A program made the position numbers and the translations under genes. This document shows positions 36,718 to 47,379 of a DNA stretch of 64,000 bases, one piece after another. The first letter of the stretch is position 1; every line of letters starts with the position of its first letter. The stretch comes from Allacma fusca (Eukaryota; Arthropoda; Collembola; Symphypleona; Sminthuridae), in NCBI GenBank assembly GCA_947179485.1, contig OX359247.1:55835131-55899130 (forward strand), in the 5' to 3' direction. The notes beneath the pieces were generated by a model that was not told the DNA's origin, searched no databases, and saw only the letters and a program-made list of their open reading frames with translations.

Positions 36718-38192
36718 TCAGCCAGCAATAAGCAAATACCGGGCACTTTTACAAACATTTAAAACACAACTCAGGGATTTTCTCTTAGTTATCCTCAACC
36801 ACATTGTCATATGAATTGGCAGGGCATTAAAAGAAGACTTGTGCTCTTTTGAGCAACCATTCTTCCAGGTGGACAGCAACCCTTTTGAAGTCTCCAAAAC
36901 CTCGCCCATCCTTCCCAGAATAATGATTTCCATCAAAGGGTACACAATAGCAGAGAAATAAACACAAACAACTGTCAAGACCACTGAGGAGTTATGAAGC
37001 GAGACCGCTACATAAATAGCAATTGAATGTGTTATAACGGAGCTTGTGAAAACTGTTGTGAACAATGTAGAAGTCATTGTACCCTGAACAAAGGCATTTA
37101 AAACTTGAATTTGCTTATACCACTTTAAATTTGCCAATACCTGCTTTCGTCCGTAAGGGTCACTTTGCTCAATCACATTTCTCATCTTGGCGGGTTTCAA
37201 AGTATGTAGAGCTCTCTGAAGTGACAGCGTGTAAGTTGCGCAAAATACAATAGAGAGTATGAGTTCATACACAATAGGCAAATAAATAAAGGATTCAAAG
37301 CCCGTGAGAAGAATAAAGACAAGCATATTTTTCTGAGTGGCGGGGATCCAGTAGTAAAGTCGATCCGCAGAATTTGGGGCTTTAATAGCTATAGCCGTGT
37401 ATGACATGACAATAGATATGACTATTGTGATTAGGCTTTCATACATTATCTCCAGAATAAAATTTTCTAATTTGAGTTTTCGCTCCATCGGTGGTTTGGT
37501 TAATATTCCTAAAAATAAAAATGTAGTTAAAATAAATAAATGTAACCATAATATTGTAATATATACACCAATGCATTTAAAGTATACTCTTTCTCTAGGG
37601 ACTGCCTTGTACGATCCTTTTCTCTGTGGGGCAAAATATAATATTGCAAATAAAAATTATAAAATATGAATTGGTCTTATATTAAGACAATACAACATGA
37701 TGGTAACATTAGCCGGAAATATGTTCAAGAATGTGTAAAAGAATATCATCGGTTTGGTGAATCATTTCGAAACGCAATAAGTGGATCTTTGATCTGTTAA
37801 AATAAGACTACATACTAAAATAGCTTACCACAATTAAACTTTGTAAAGAAATTCGTAAAGGTTTCATAGCAGGCCAAAATATCCTCCGAGTATAGAAACA
37901 TATTGAAATTCACAACCACACCTGCCAACATGACTATACCCACTAGTGCATAAATTGGCAAGTGGACTGCATTCGTAAATTTAAGTATTACGAAGGAATA
38001 TCCACAACTGAATACTTGATGCAGGGCTTTGAGAAAGGCACAAACGACGACAGCTCTCCACCACAATTTTTTAGAGAAACTCCCACGCAGCAAACGTTTC
38101 TTTTCCTTGGACCATTCAAATGGAATAAATCCACACCTGCAACCAACGCGAAGATATAACTCTAGAGCTGCCGTAGATCTTTTCGTGAACAT
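36718..38192 (-). CDS. Tandem receptor-like gene D (6-TM family), two exons
   Basis: Predicted 384-residue paralog. Exon 1 is 38192-37829 (364 nt), donor G|GTAAGC; exon 2 is 37508-36718 (791 nt), acceptor TTTTTAG|GA. The intron is 320 bp, phase 1. Hydrophobic segments lie at about residues 45-70, 79-101, 142-162, 177-205, 261-288 and 295-318. Landmarks: MFTKRSTAAL, IPFEWSKEKK, SADRLYYWIP (A for P in the motif), LSLQRALHTL, WYKQIQVLNAFVQ, YPLMEIIILGRMGE, TKRKSLSC, ARYLLIAG. With A and E it defines the standard size of the family. No seventh helix is encoded before the stop. Function is inferred from family layout and clustering only. Confidence 0.76.
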
Positions 38193-39635
38193 AGTTTCAG
38201 GTAAGAATTGTTAAAAGTTTTTGTCAATCCAAAATTTTCCTGGAGTTACAGCAACTTACCTTGAGTTAAATAAGTAATTACATAATTAATCACATTTCCG
38301 AAATTGATTTTCCTTCCTTAGTGCGTAGCTTGGAATAGAAGTTCCTTCAGTATGAAAACTTTAATTACTTTTATAAGTTTATTAATTTTGGTCCTTGTGT
38401 TGATATGCATAACTGAATACAGTACACTCGAATTATATTGAAGTTCTTTTAACGTATATAAGACATAAAGAAAAGTTGACACTTGAAAATCTATACAAAG
38501 TTTTTACAAACATTTTTGTCCCAAAAGGAGAGAATGGTATGAGGGGGTGCCTTTTCAGCTACAGCGTACTGCGTAGTCTTGTTTTTAGCTGGAGAAATTC
38601 ATTGGCTATTGTTCGAAAGTACAGCCGCTTTTAACAGTAACGACCAAGCGCTTGGGTATAATTTATAATTTGAACCTCTTGTACGCTGTTTATTTTTAAT
38701 TTAGTGACCGTAGATTGATTTTGTAAATATATGCACATACTGCGGGCAAACGCTCTCTAAATAGAATAATTAAGCAGGGAAACTCTCGTCTTATCGATTC
38801 ATATAGAGAGAATGCGACACCCAAACCCCAAATGTAGGACGTACACGCTGGCGTAAATTTATATTGGGCCGTTATGAGAGAGTCTCTGATGGGGAGAGCA
38901 TACAATGTTTAATTTAAATATGCAGTAATAATGTATGGATTGTTTTTCACATTCAATTAATTACCTCAGCAGAAAATATTATATTTTAAGCACTTTATTT
39001 CATTTTCTAAATTGTCTAATCTTTTTACTATTAATTATTTCTGCGTTGGTGAATATCAACCTGACTGAATGCGCTAAAATTTCCAGCGTCAACTTGTGAC
39101 AATACCAGAGGGTCTAACGTCTCAACGGTTTTAAAATATATGCGTAAGTAATTGTAAACTTGTAATTCAAACTCATACTATTCGGTGCTAAATATTTTTT
39201 AATATTAATGCTTAGGTTACTCATTAATCTAAATTAGTGAAGTTAAGCATAACAATCTTTACTGTAGATGTATTGTAAGTTATTTACTGTTAAATGTTAG
39301 CTATGATTACGATAGTTAAAATTCTAGCCACCTGACTTTCAAAGGCAACTGCCACAACGTTTTTCACGTTCATCGTCTTAGAGTTAGGTTGCCTCTGCTC
39401 AGCTGGGTCTGATTGTGACCTTTATTATCTGACTACGCAAGGCTGTACTCTGTCAGTTGTCAGTTCGTCATGGGATATAATCTTCCATGTTGCCTTCCAT
39501 TCTCATTTCCGTAGATTAAGTAAATTAAGCTAATTAGTTGTTAAAAAATATATCTGGAAATGTATGGATGATATGGGCTCAACCTAAAATGAATCCTGAA
39601 TAAAGAAATTTAATTTTTAAATTTGTTGTAGTATT
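38193..39635. other. Upstream region of gene D, no gene seen
   Basis: Presumed promoter side of gene D, ending at the target duplication of the next transposon. I see no supported coding or RNA feature. Confidence 0.4.
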
Positions 39636-39643
39636 CATCCATC

Positions 39644-41722
39644 TAGTGCCCCGCATGGGTACAAAAATGTTGTACCTGGACCTGAACCTGTACCTGAATC
39701 ATGGGTACATGGATTTTTTGAACCTGTACCCGTACCTGTACCTGAATACCTGGGTTCAATTTTCCTGAACCTGTACCTGTAGTTAAACTAAATCAGGAGT
39801 ACCTGTACCTGAAAAGTACCTGAACCCAAAAAGTACCCAAAAAAGTACCTGTACCCGGGTATATTTTAAAAGTACCTGAACCTACCCGGGTATTTTCGGT
39901 TGTACTAATTTAAAGGATTACTAAAGATATTACAGAAAAAACAAATTAAAATATCTGTGACCATGACGTTTTGACTTTATAAATGTATTTATCATATTAG
40001 ATTTATTTTTATTGTTTATTCTTCGAAAGTATGACTAAGTACTGGAATTATCAACAGTTTTATAAATGATTACAAAAAGGTTGAAAAGGTAACAGATAGC
40101 AAGATCTCCGATATGATAACTAAGTTCATTGCAACAATACAACTGCAATAAAATTATTTCTAAACGTTCAATAATGCCGAGAAATTAAATAATGAAGGAT
40201 TTGTTTTGCAATCTGCTTTCGCAATGGAAAACATTTTTTCATATTCAGACTCCCCAGATTTTAACTTCAGCCAAGCTTTGAGACAAATATATTTCCTAAC
40301 GTATCCCCACTCTTATATAAGCGTTTAAGCGTCAGAAGATCTGGAGAAGTCTATCTAAACTCCAGTTCCAGGAAGTGCTAAAAGATCTCTGGTCATTCCA
40401 ACTAATGCTAGGTAACTAGCCACGTGTTCCTATATGGTGGAATTAGTTTTCATGACTGAGTTTATACATATAAACAGAGGTGTGGAAAATACATGAAATT
40501 TATTATTGAAATACAAAATACAAATACATTTTCAGAATACTTAAAATACAAATATAAACTACAAATACCAGGTGTAACTTAGTGAAGATACAATATAAAA
40601 TACAAATATCCAGAGTCATTGGACAAGATACAAAATAAAATACTTTCCTTCCAACAAAAAGAGAAAATATGAAATAAAAATACCGTATTTGAAATACGAA
40701 ATACATATTGAAAATACTCTCATATTTATCTCAAAGCACATATCTGAGATGTATCTAAAGTTTATTCTCCAAAAATATTTTGTATAATTAGGCCAAATAA
40801 TACGATATTTAAAAATAAATCAACTTAATAAAGGTAACTGCATGTTATTAGACTTTAGAGTTGTGCATTTGTGTATCAAAGTAAATTAACATGGCCCTAG
40901 GTACAGAATATTTTTCCTTTAAACAAATAATCATATAACTCCTGGGTAATATATTTATATTCGCGTCACTAATTTAGCTAGCTTTGTAGTTCTCAGATAC
41001 ATTGAATTTTATGTATTTATGCAGTAATTTCTTCAAACCCGTCCAACAGGTTTCAAAAAATCGTTTTATAGACGACCTTAACAATTTCCAGAGTCATGTA
41101 TTTTAAAACTATATTTTGTATTTGAAATACTGACTGGCTAAATTTTAGAAGATAAATACATACTAAATACTATCACGTTCGTAATCTTCAAAATACGAAA
41201 TATAAAATACAGTATACATGTTGGTGCTGACAAAATACGAAATACAAAATACTTTAAACAATTTACGGCTAGAAAAATACCAAATACGAAATACTAAATG
41301 TATTTCAAATACTATTTCAAATACAATATTTCAAAATATTCCACACCTCTGCATATAAATTTTAATGCAACATGTTTCAAAGTCAAAAATTCGAAATGAG
41401 TTTTTAAAGCTCAACAACACCTTTACAGGTGTAACATGGAAAATTATTATTGACTGAGAAATACCTGAAAGTTCAGGTATTTTACATTCAGGTTCAGGTA
41501 TTTACCCAGTGCGTACCCGTACCTGATGGGTTTATACCCAAAAGAGTAGTTTTTGTACCTGTACCCATACCTGAACCTGAACCTGAATTTTCAGGTATCT
41601 AACAACTGAACCTGAACCTGTACCCAAATTGGATGGGTACAAAAAGTATGTACCTGATACGTACCTGTACCTGAACCTGTACCCAAATACCCGGGTAAAA
41701 CCTGTACCCATGAGGGGCACTA
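39644..41722. mobile_element. Non-autonomous hAT-like element, ACCTGTACC family, with a nested insertion
   Basis: This 2079-bp element has 20-bp inverted ends (TAGTGCCCCGCATGGGTACA with one mismatch) and a perfect 8-bp duplication, CATCCATC, at 39636-39643 and 41723-41730. Both ends carry arrays of ACCTGAACCTGTACCC. Its ends resemble those of the element at 34500-35813 (TAGTGCTCGGCACGGGTAC), so the two are related families. A second hAT-like element (40475-41351) sits inside it; without that and its duplication the outer element would be about 1.19 kb. Confidence 0.88.
40475..41351. mobile_element. Nested non-autonomous hAT-like element, AAATAC family
   Basis: This 877-bp element has perfect 13-bp inverted ends (CAGAGGTGTGGAA) and a perfect 8-bp duplication, CATATAAA, at 40467-40474 and 41352-41359. 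The outer thirds are arrays of AAATACAAATAC and GTATTTCAAATAC, like the element at 1691-2638, although the terminal repeats differ. It lies within the ACCTGTACC-family element and so inserted later. It has no coding capacity. Confidence 0.88.
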
Positions 41723-42397
41723 CATCCATCTCACCCTGTATATCTCACCCGGTGTTGAAACCAACTTTTGTCTCGCTGTGCTGTCGGCCTGCGCAAGTAT
41801 CTGTAAGGGTAGGAAGTTGTCCTTGTTGGTGTAATTTTCTAAAAACTGTTCCTTCTGGGGGCAAAACGTTTGCTGGAGTGTTTGTAGTAGCATAAATTTT
41901 ATGGTTCTCGTAAAATTAAAATAGATTAAGCAAGATCAAGAGATAATTAAAAAATAATGCTTTTGATATTCAGCCGAGCCAAATCTCTACAATAAACAAA
42001 ACTTCAATACGTTCTTGTAGCAGTGTAGGAATTTATTAATTTTTTTGGAACAATCGGGTAGCAGATTACCCTACCGGGCATCGACGAATTCAAAGTGCCT
42101 TTCAGCCCTATTTATTACACAAATTTAACCGGATAAAATTTATTTTTACCGAAAAACTTGTTTCTTTCTTCTCTCAGCCATGATCTCCCCCGGGCGTTAA
42201 AACAGGCTACTGTTTCCCTGGAACGACAAGAAAACAAAAATGGTGCGAACCAAATGCATAGGTTTACTTAATCATAAGCTGTGCTAATACCTGCAATGTT
42301 GTCTCTTAAAATTTGTAAATCGGATATTATGGTACCCGACAATCGTGTTGGTGAAAAGTATTTTGAGCAAAATGCTTGTACATAATTACACGTTTCA

Positions 42398-42552
42398 TGC
42401 CCTTGAAAGAAAGTAAGTACACAGTGCAGTTGTACTTACAAGTTTTCTAAATACTAAATACAAAATATTATCCCACTGATTGCCGACTTAAAAACACTAA
42501 ATACATGCATTGTTTTCTCAAAATCCGTATTTTAAAATACTGTATAGCTTTG
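42398..42552. mobile_element. Fragment of an AAATAC-family hAT-like element
   Basis: The right edge, GTATTTTAAAATACTGTATAGCTTTG, is the reverse complement of the left end of the element at 1691 (CAAAGCTA...CAGTATTTTAAAATAC). The stretch CCCTTGAAAGAAAGTAAGTAC matches the complement of 1860-1880. The left half is missing and no target duplication can be paired. Confidence 0.6.
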
Positions 42553-42908
42553 CGAGTCAGAGGTGTAACTAGCAGGTCACTTTCAGGATTTAATGACTAA
42601 ACCTTAAAAGATGGTACAGTGACTCGTGTCAATGGGGCAAAATATTAAAGCGAATTTTTGTTTATTTTGCTGTTGAAACACGAAAATTTCACTGTATGGC
42701 CAGAATTTTTTACGCATTCGCACTTTCAGTGTTCTTATATTCTTTTTGCTACATGTACTGTGTTAACAATTATTACACTTATGCTAAATATATTTGCTAA
42801 ATTACTACTCTAAATTAGCCTTCTCATAAAAATGTCGATAATTTTTGAACCCACAAATTTCCCATTTATTCTCAAATACATTACTTCCAGGTTGCTAAAC
42901 AAACTTGG

Positions 42909-44154
42909 TCAGCATGCAATAAGTAAGTAACGTGCACTTTTGCAAACATATAAAATGCAACTGAGAGATTTTCTTTTGGTAATTCGCAACCATAAATTCA
43001 TTTGTATCGGTGCAATTTTGAAATTCGAACTGTGCTTTTTAGGAAACGTATTTTTCCACGTTGTTAACAATCCATTTGATGTATTCACAATTTCACCCAT
43101 CCTTCCAAGAAGAATTATTTCCATTAAAGGGTACACTATAATTGCAAAGTATCCGCAGACAAAAGCCATGATGGCGGACAAGTTGTGGAGCGCCACTACT
43201 ATGTAGATGGCGAACGAATGGGCGACCACAGAACAAGTGAAAGCTGTAGTAAACAGGGTTGAGGTCAAACGGTCCTGTACCAGTGTGTTTAAAATTTGCA
43301 GCTGTCTATACAATTTGAGATGTCTTATTACTCGCATTCTTTTATAAAGAATATTCTTCTCAACCGCACTATCCCACAAACTAGGTCTCAAAGCTTTGAG
43401 GGCCCTGTGCAGGGAAACCGTATACGTTATACAGAATGCATTACAAAGTATAAGCTCAAATACAATTGGAAAGTAAATGACTGATTCTACGGTCGTTAGA
43501 AGGACAAACGTGAAAATATTTTTTCCACTTGTAGGTACCCAAAAGTAGAAACGATCTGGAGAATCTGGTGCGTTAACGGCTATAGCTATGTAACACATGA
43601 GAATTGAAATAACCACGCTGATGAGGCCTTCAAAGATTCTTTCCAGCAGGAAATTTTCTACTCTCAGTTTTCTTTCCGCTGGTCGTTTTAATAATATTCC
43701 TAAATAATTAATACAATTTAAAAACCCCCTTGTTTCATTAAAAATTATATTTCATTTGTAGAAAATTATTTCACATTAGTGATTTCTCACCAGATTTAAA
43801 CTGAACAAAATATTTTGTGTAGGTCTCATGAGACACTATGATACCGTCCGGGTGTTGATAGATATGAAAATGCACCATTAAACCACTAAACCAGACTATG
43901 CCAAGGAGAATATGCATTGGTAATTGGTTCGCATTGTCCATGTCAAGAAATAAAAAGGCGTAACCACAACTAAATAATTGGTAGAATGCTTTAAAAGCGG
44001 CACAAATCACCAAGAATGTCCACCAACGCCATTTTGAGAACCTGGCCCGTCTAAAACATTTGTTTTCTGTACACCAATCAAACGGGATGAGTGAAAGGGC
44101 ACAACCAAACTGGTAAAATAATTCTAGAGCTCTTTGCGATCGTTTTGTGAACAT
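42909..44154 (-). CDS. Tandem receptor-like gene E (6-TM family), two exons
   Basis: Predicted 384-residue paralog and the first (most upstream) member of the minus-strand array. Exon 1 is 44154-43791 (364 nt), donor G|GTGAGA; exon 2 is 43699-42909 (791 nt), acceptor ATTATTTAG|GA. The intron is only 91 bp, the shortest of the five, phase 1. Landmarks: MFTKRSQRAL, IPFDWCTENK, SPDRFYFWVP (F for Y twice), VSLHRALKAL, LYRQLQILNTLVQ, YPLMEIILLGRMGE, TKRKSLSC, ARYLLIAC. It has six hydrophobic segments in the same places as its sisters. The reading frame is intact. Its role is inferred from layout and clustering; I do not recognise a named family. Confidence 0.76.
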
Positions 44155-46005
44155 TGTAATAAAATATGAATTTGTTCAAAAATATTACTGACAATTATTG
44201 GTAGTAAATTTGTGTTGCTTCTTTTGGTAAGAATAAAATGATTTTATTCAGACAAATTCAAACCTGATAGTAGAGTGAGAGTTTGAGAACCACATTTATA
44301 AGTATTAACCCTGTGTTGACTTACAATTAATCAAGTAGGAACTTTGCAATTGGTTCATTTTGTGAGTGTGTTGAGAAGAGTGTACGGATAAATAATTGTG
44401 TACGTTTATTTGATTATAGTATGTTCTTGAATATATGTATAAACTCCACATGTTTGTTTATTTCTTATAGTACATATTAAAATAAACCCTCGTTTTTTAA
44501 TATCTCCTAAAGACTGATATGTAGGGATACATGGTCAGCGAATCAATTTAATTCTGGATGTTTTCATTCTAGGACTAAAGCAATTTACGGGGTAAATACA
44601 AATTAATAATAACTCAGGAGCAAAAATCGCTAAAAGGTTTCCAATTATGCCTGTGTTTTCCAATAAGGCGTCGCGTTTAATTAAACATAGTTCAATTAGG
44701 CTAACAAATAAATTAGTTCAGTACAAACACAATTAGTTTGGATATAATTAAATTATAAGATCTTTTTGCTCTTTTAATTGAAACTGCATACGATGCATTC
44801 GCAGGGTAAGACGTCAGTAAATCAAAATGTATTGCTTAAATATAGCAAGTAGAGTAGAATATATTTGTTGGTGCAACTTTGATAAAACATTTTTGGCACT
44901 TTGCTACGAAAACAGTTCACGTAGTAGGAAATCATTTAAATAAAATGTGGATCTAGTACATATATAAAGATACATATGTACGTTGGGAATAACACCAGGC
45001 AAAATAATCATAACACGTATGTATGGATTATTTGATAAAATCACCCTGTGCAAAAAAGAGATGGAATATTCAATTTGTGCACTAATCTCGAATATTTCAA
45101 TCGTAGTATGTTACGCCCCTAACAAATAAAAGCGTTACCTAAGCCTTATGGACACGGGAACATAAATATTAAAACGAGAATATGCGCACAGTATAACGAC
45201 AGTAGAGACCAACAGATATGACTGTGATTTTACTGAATTTCTTGCTTTCTCCATATATATGATGACCTTTGAATTAGAAATTTCATCAGTAATGATTATT
45301 GTAGAATAAACTAAAGTATTCTTTCTAATACGCTAATTTATTGTAAGCTCCTCTCTCTCTAAAAAGTCTTCCTATAGGCGGGTCAAACTTTGATTGATAA
45401 TAATGGCATTATGTTGTACATACGAAGACAGTTTGACGTAACTGTAATAAGGAAGATGTTCAAATATTATTATCTTTTAGGAAATTGAACTGTAATCATA
45501 TATACATGCACATACAGATAAAATAAACACACAAAGCAAACAGCACTGTAACTATTATGATATGCTCCGTTCTTGTTCTCACAAATAATTAATCAATAAC
45601 AAAATTGGTTTCGAAACATGTACAGATATAATAAGAAACAGATTCTTTGTCCAATTAATTTTGTTTGAAAAAAGGTTCACGTAAAACACAAATGGATGGT
45701 GTATTGCTCATATTTTTCCTTTGATTCTCCTCTTGCAACCAAGTTCCTTGCATTTAATTTTGCAATTTTATTGTTTTATTACGAAAATTTAGTTTCAAAA
45801 CGTTTGTTTAACCTACAATAAATTGGAGATGAATACATCCATTTTTTCTCAATACTTATGCATGTGTGTGTGTTTCTGAATACATTCTTTTGGAACTCCA
45901 AAATAAATAAATTAGCATTCACGTTTTCAAAATTCACTGCAGTGCCTGAACTCTATATAAGGTCGGGATTGTATTTGACCTTCCAATTGTTACCTTATTA
46001 GATAA
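44155..46005. other. Upstream region of gene E, no gene seen
   Basis: AT-rich sequence upstream of the first gene of the array. No supported coding exon, RNA gene or element end is visible. Confidence 0.4.
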
Positions 46006-46039
46006 AAATCATCGCTACGCGATAATTTGAGGCTTCGCG

Positions 46040-46577
46040 TAGGGTGGCGTCAGCCACCGCCGTCAAAGTAGAATGAATTTTGAGTTTTCTTTCAAAATTT
46101 CAGAATTTTTTTCGAAAAAAACTATCAGGCCGATTTCACCCACCATTTTGATTTACAAAGGAAATATTCACAAAACATTTGGTTGAAATCGATTCAGTAG
46201 TTTTAGTGATAGCTGTCATTTGACTTGAAGTTCAACATTTCATGTTCAAATTTTTTTCAAAAAACCCGAGGCCGATTTTGACTACAAAACCAATAACTAT
46301 TACTATTTACGCAGCAATAATCACAAAAAATTTCATTGCAATACATTCAGTAGTTTTGGAGACAACTGACATACTTGAAGTCCAAAATTTCAATAATTTT
46401 TTTCTCAAAAACTATCCGGTCGATTTCAACCAAATACGAACTCAGCCTTACGTTTGACACTAGTAATAACCATACAAAATTTCATTGATATCGGACCAGT
46501 AGTGTTTGACTAATGTTGCGAAAGGACACACGGACGTACGGACAAGGTTATTTTACTAGGAGGCTGACGCCACCCTA
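46040..46577. repeat. Inverted-end element built of about 140-bp tandem units
   Basis: This stretch is bounded by a perfect 16-bp inverted repeat, TAGGGTGGCGTCAGCC. Inside, a unit of roughly 140 bp recurs three times; its marks are TTTTTTTCRAAAAA followed by GGCCGATTT, and CAGTAGTTTT, near 46106, 46246 and 46391. A GC-rich hairpin (CTACGCG / CGCGTAG) lies just outside the left end at 46013-46042. A partial second copy is at 50613-50790. No coding capacity; the transposon class is undetermined. Confidence 0.65.
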
Positions 46578-46675
46578 AAAATGTGTGAAATTCTATTTGG
46601 TACCAAAAATAGTTGCATACCAAAAATTATGTGCAAGAAAATCTGAAATTCTGATTTTCCTGCACATAAATAAAC

Positions 46676-47277
46676 CATGCATGCAACAGTTCATTCAATG
46701 AACTAGTTCGTTAATTGAACTTTTCTGAAATATTTCAAGATTTGAGCGAACTTGAGTGAACTCAAAATTTATCAATTTATGTAACGAATGAGTTTGAATC
46801 GAACTGTTTGGCAAATGCAACGAACGTGAATGAACATGAACGTCTAGGTACGATTACGAGATCTGAACTGAACTGAATGTGAGAATACGTATTACGGCAC
46901 TCTGACTTAACGTATATGTTCCTAATGCTTAAACTGATTCAAACCATCAAAGAACTAAATATTTTCGGCAAATATCCCTGGAAATTGCTAATTTTCAATT
47001 AAAAATAAGATTTAGGATTAAAATAGGAACTTTAAATTAAATATTCATGATTGAACTGAATGGATTCAAGGGACGGATAATATGAACGTGAATTGAACTT
47101 TTTATTTAAACGTTTAATTTGAGTGAACGTGACTGAACGCAAAAAGACGTACTTATAAATTGAACTGAGTGTGAATGGTATAACCAATAACAATGAACTG
47201 AGTGTGAGTGAACGCTGCGCGAAAGAAAATAAAATGAACTGAACTTGAATTGAACTTTCTCCAAAGTTGCATGCATG
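46676..47277. mobile_element. Non-autonomous hAT-like element, GAACTGAAC family
   Basis: This 602-bp element has perfect 12-bp inverted ends (CATGCATGCAAC) and a perfect 8-bp duplication, AAATAAAC, at 46668-46675 and 47278-47285. The interior is full of GAACTGAACTGAACGTGAGTGAACG-like units, mostly in one orientation. It has no coding capacity. It inserted next to a decayed coding fragment at 47296-47379. Confidence 0.88.
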
Positions 47278-47295
47278 AAATAAACATCACATTCG

Positions 47296-47379
47296 TGTAG
47301 GTCGTAAGATGTGAGAGAATTAAAAGAGCTTAGTAAATGAAGTAATTTCAGTACGACCAATAAATGATTCTGGTGCCTT
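47296..47379 (-). pseudogene. Decayed coding fragment, copy 1 (unknown family)
   Basis: The minus-strand frame reads KAPESFIGRTEI..., then FSHILRPT, with an internal stop. It is clearly related to 49177-49266, which reads KLPSAFIVRNEM... and FSYNLRPT. The shared pattern is K-x-P-x-x-F-I-x-R-x-E followed by F-S-x-x-L-R-P-T. I do not recognise the family. Confidence 0.45.
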
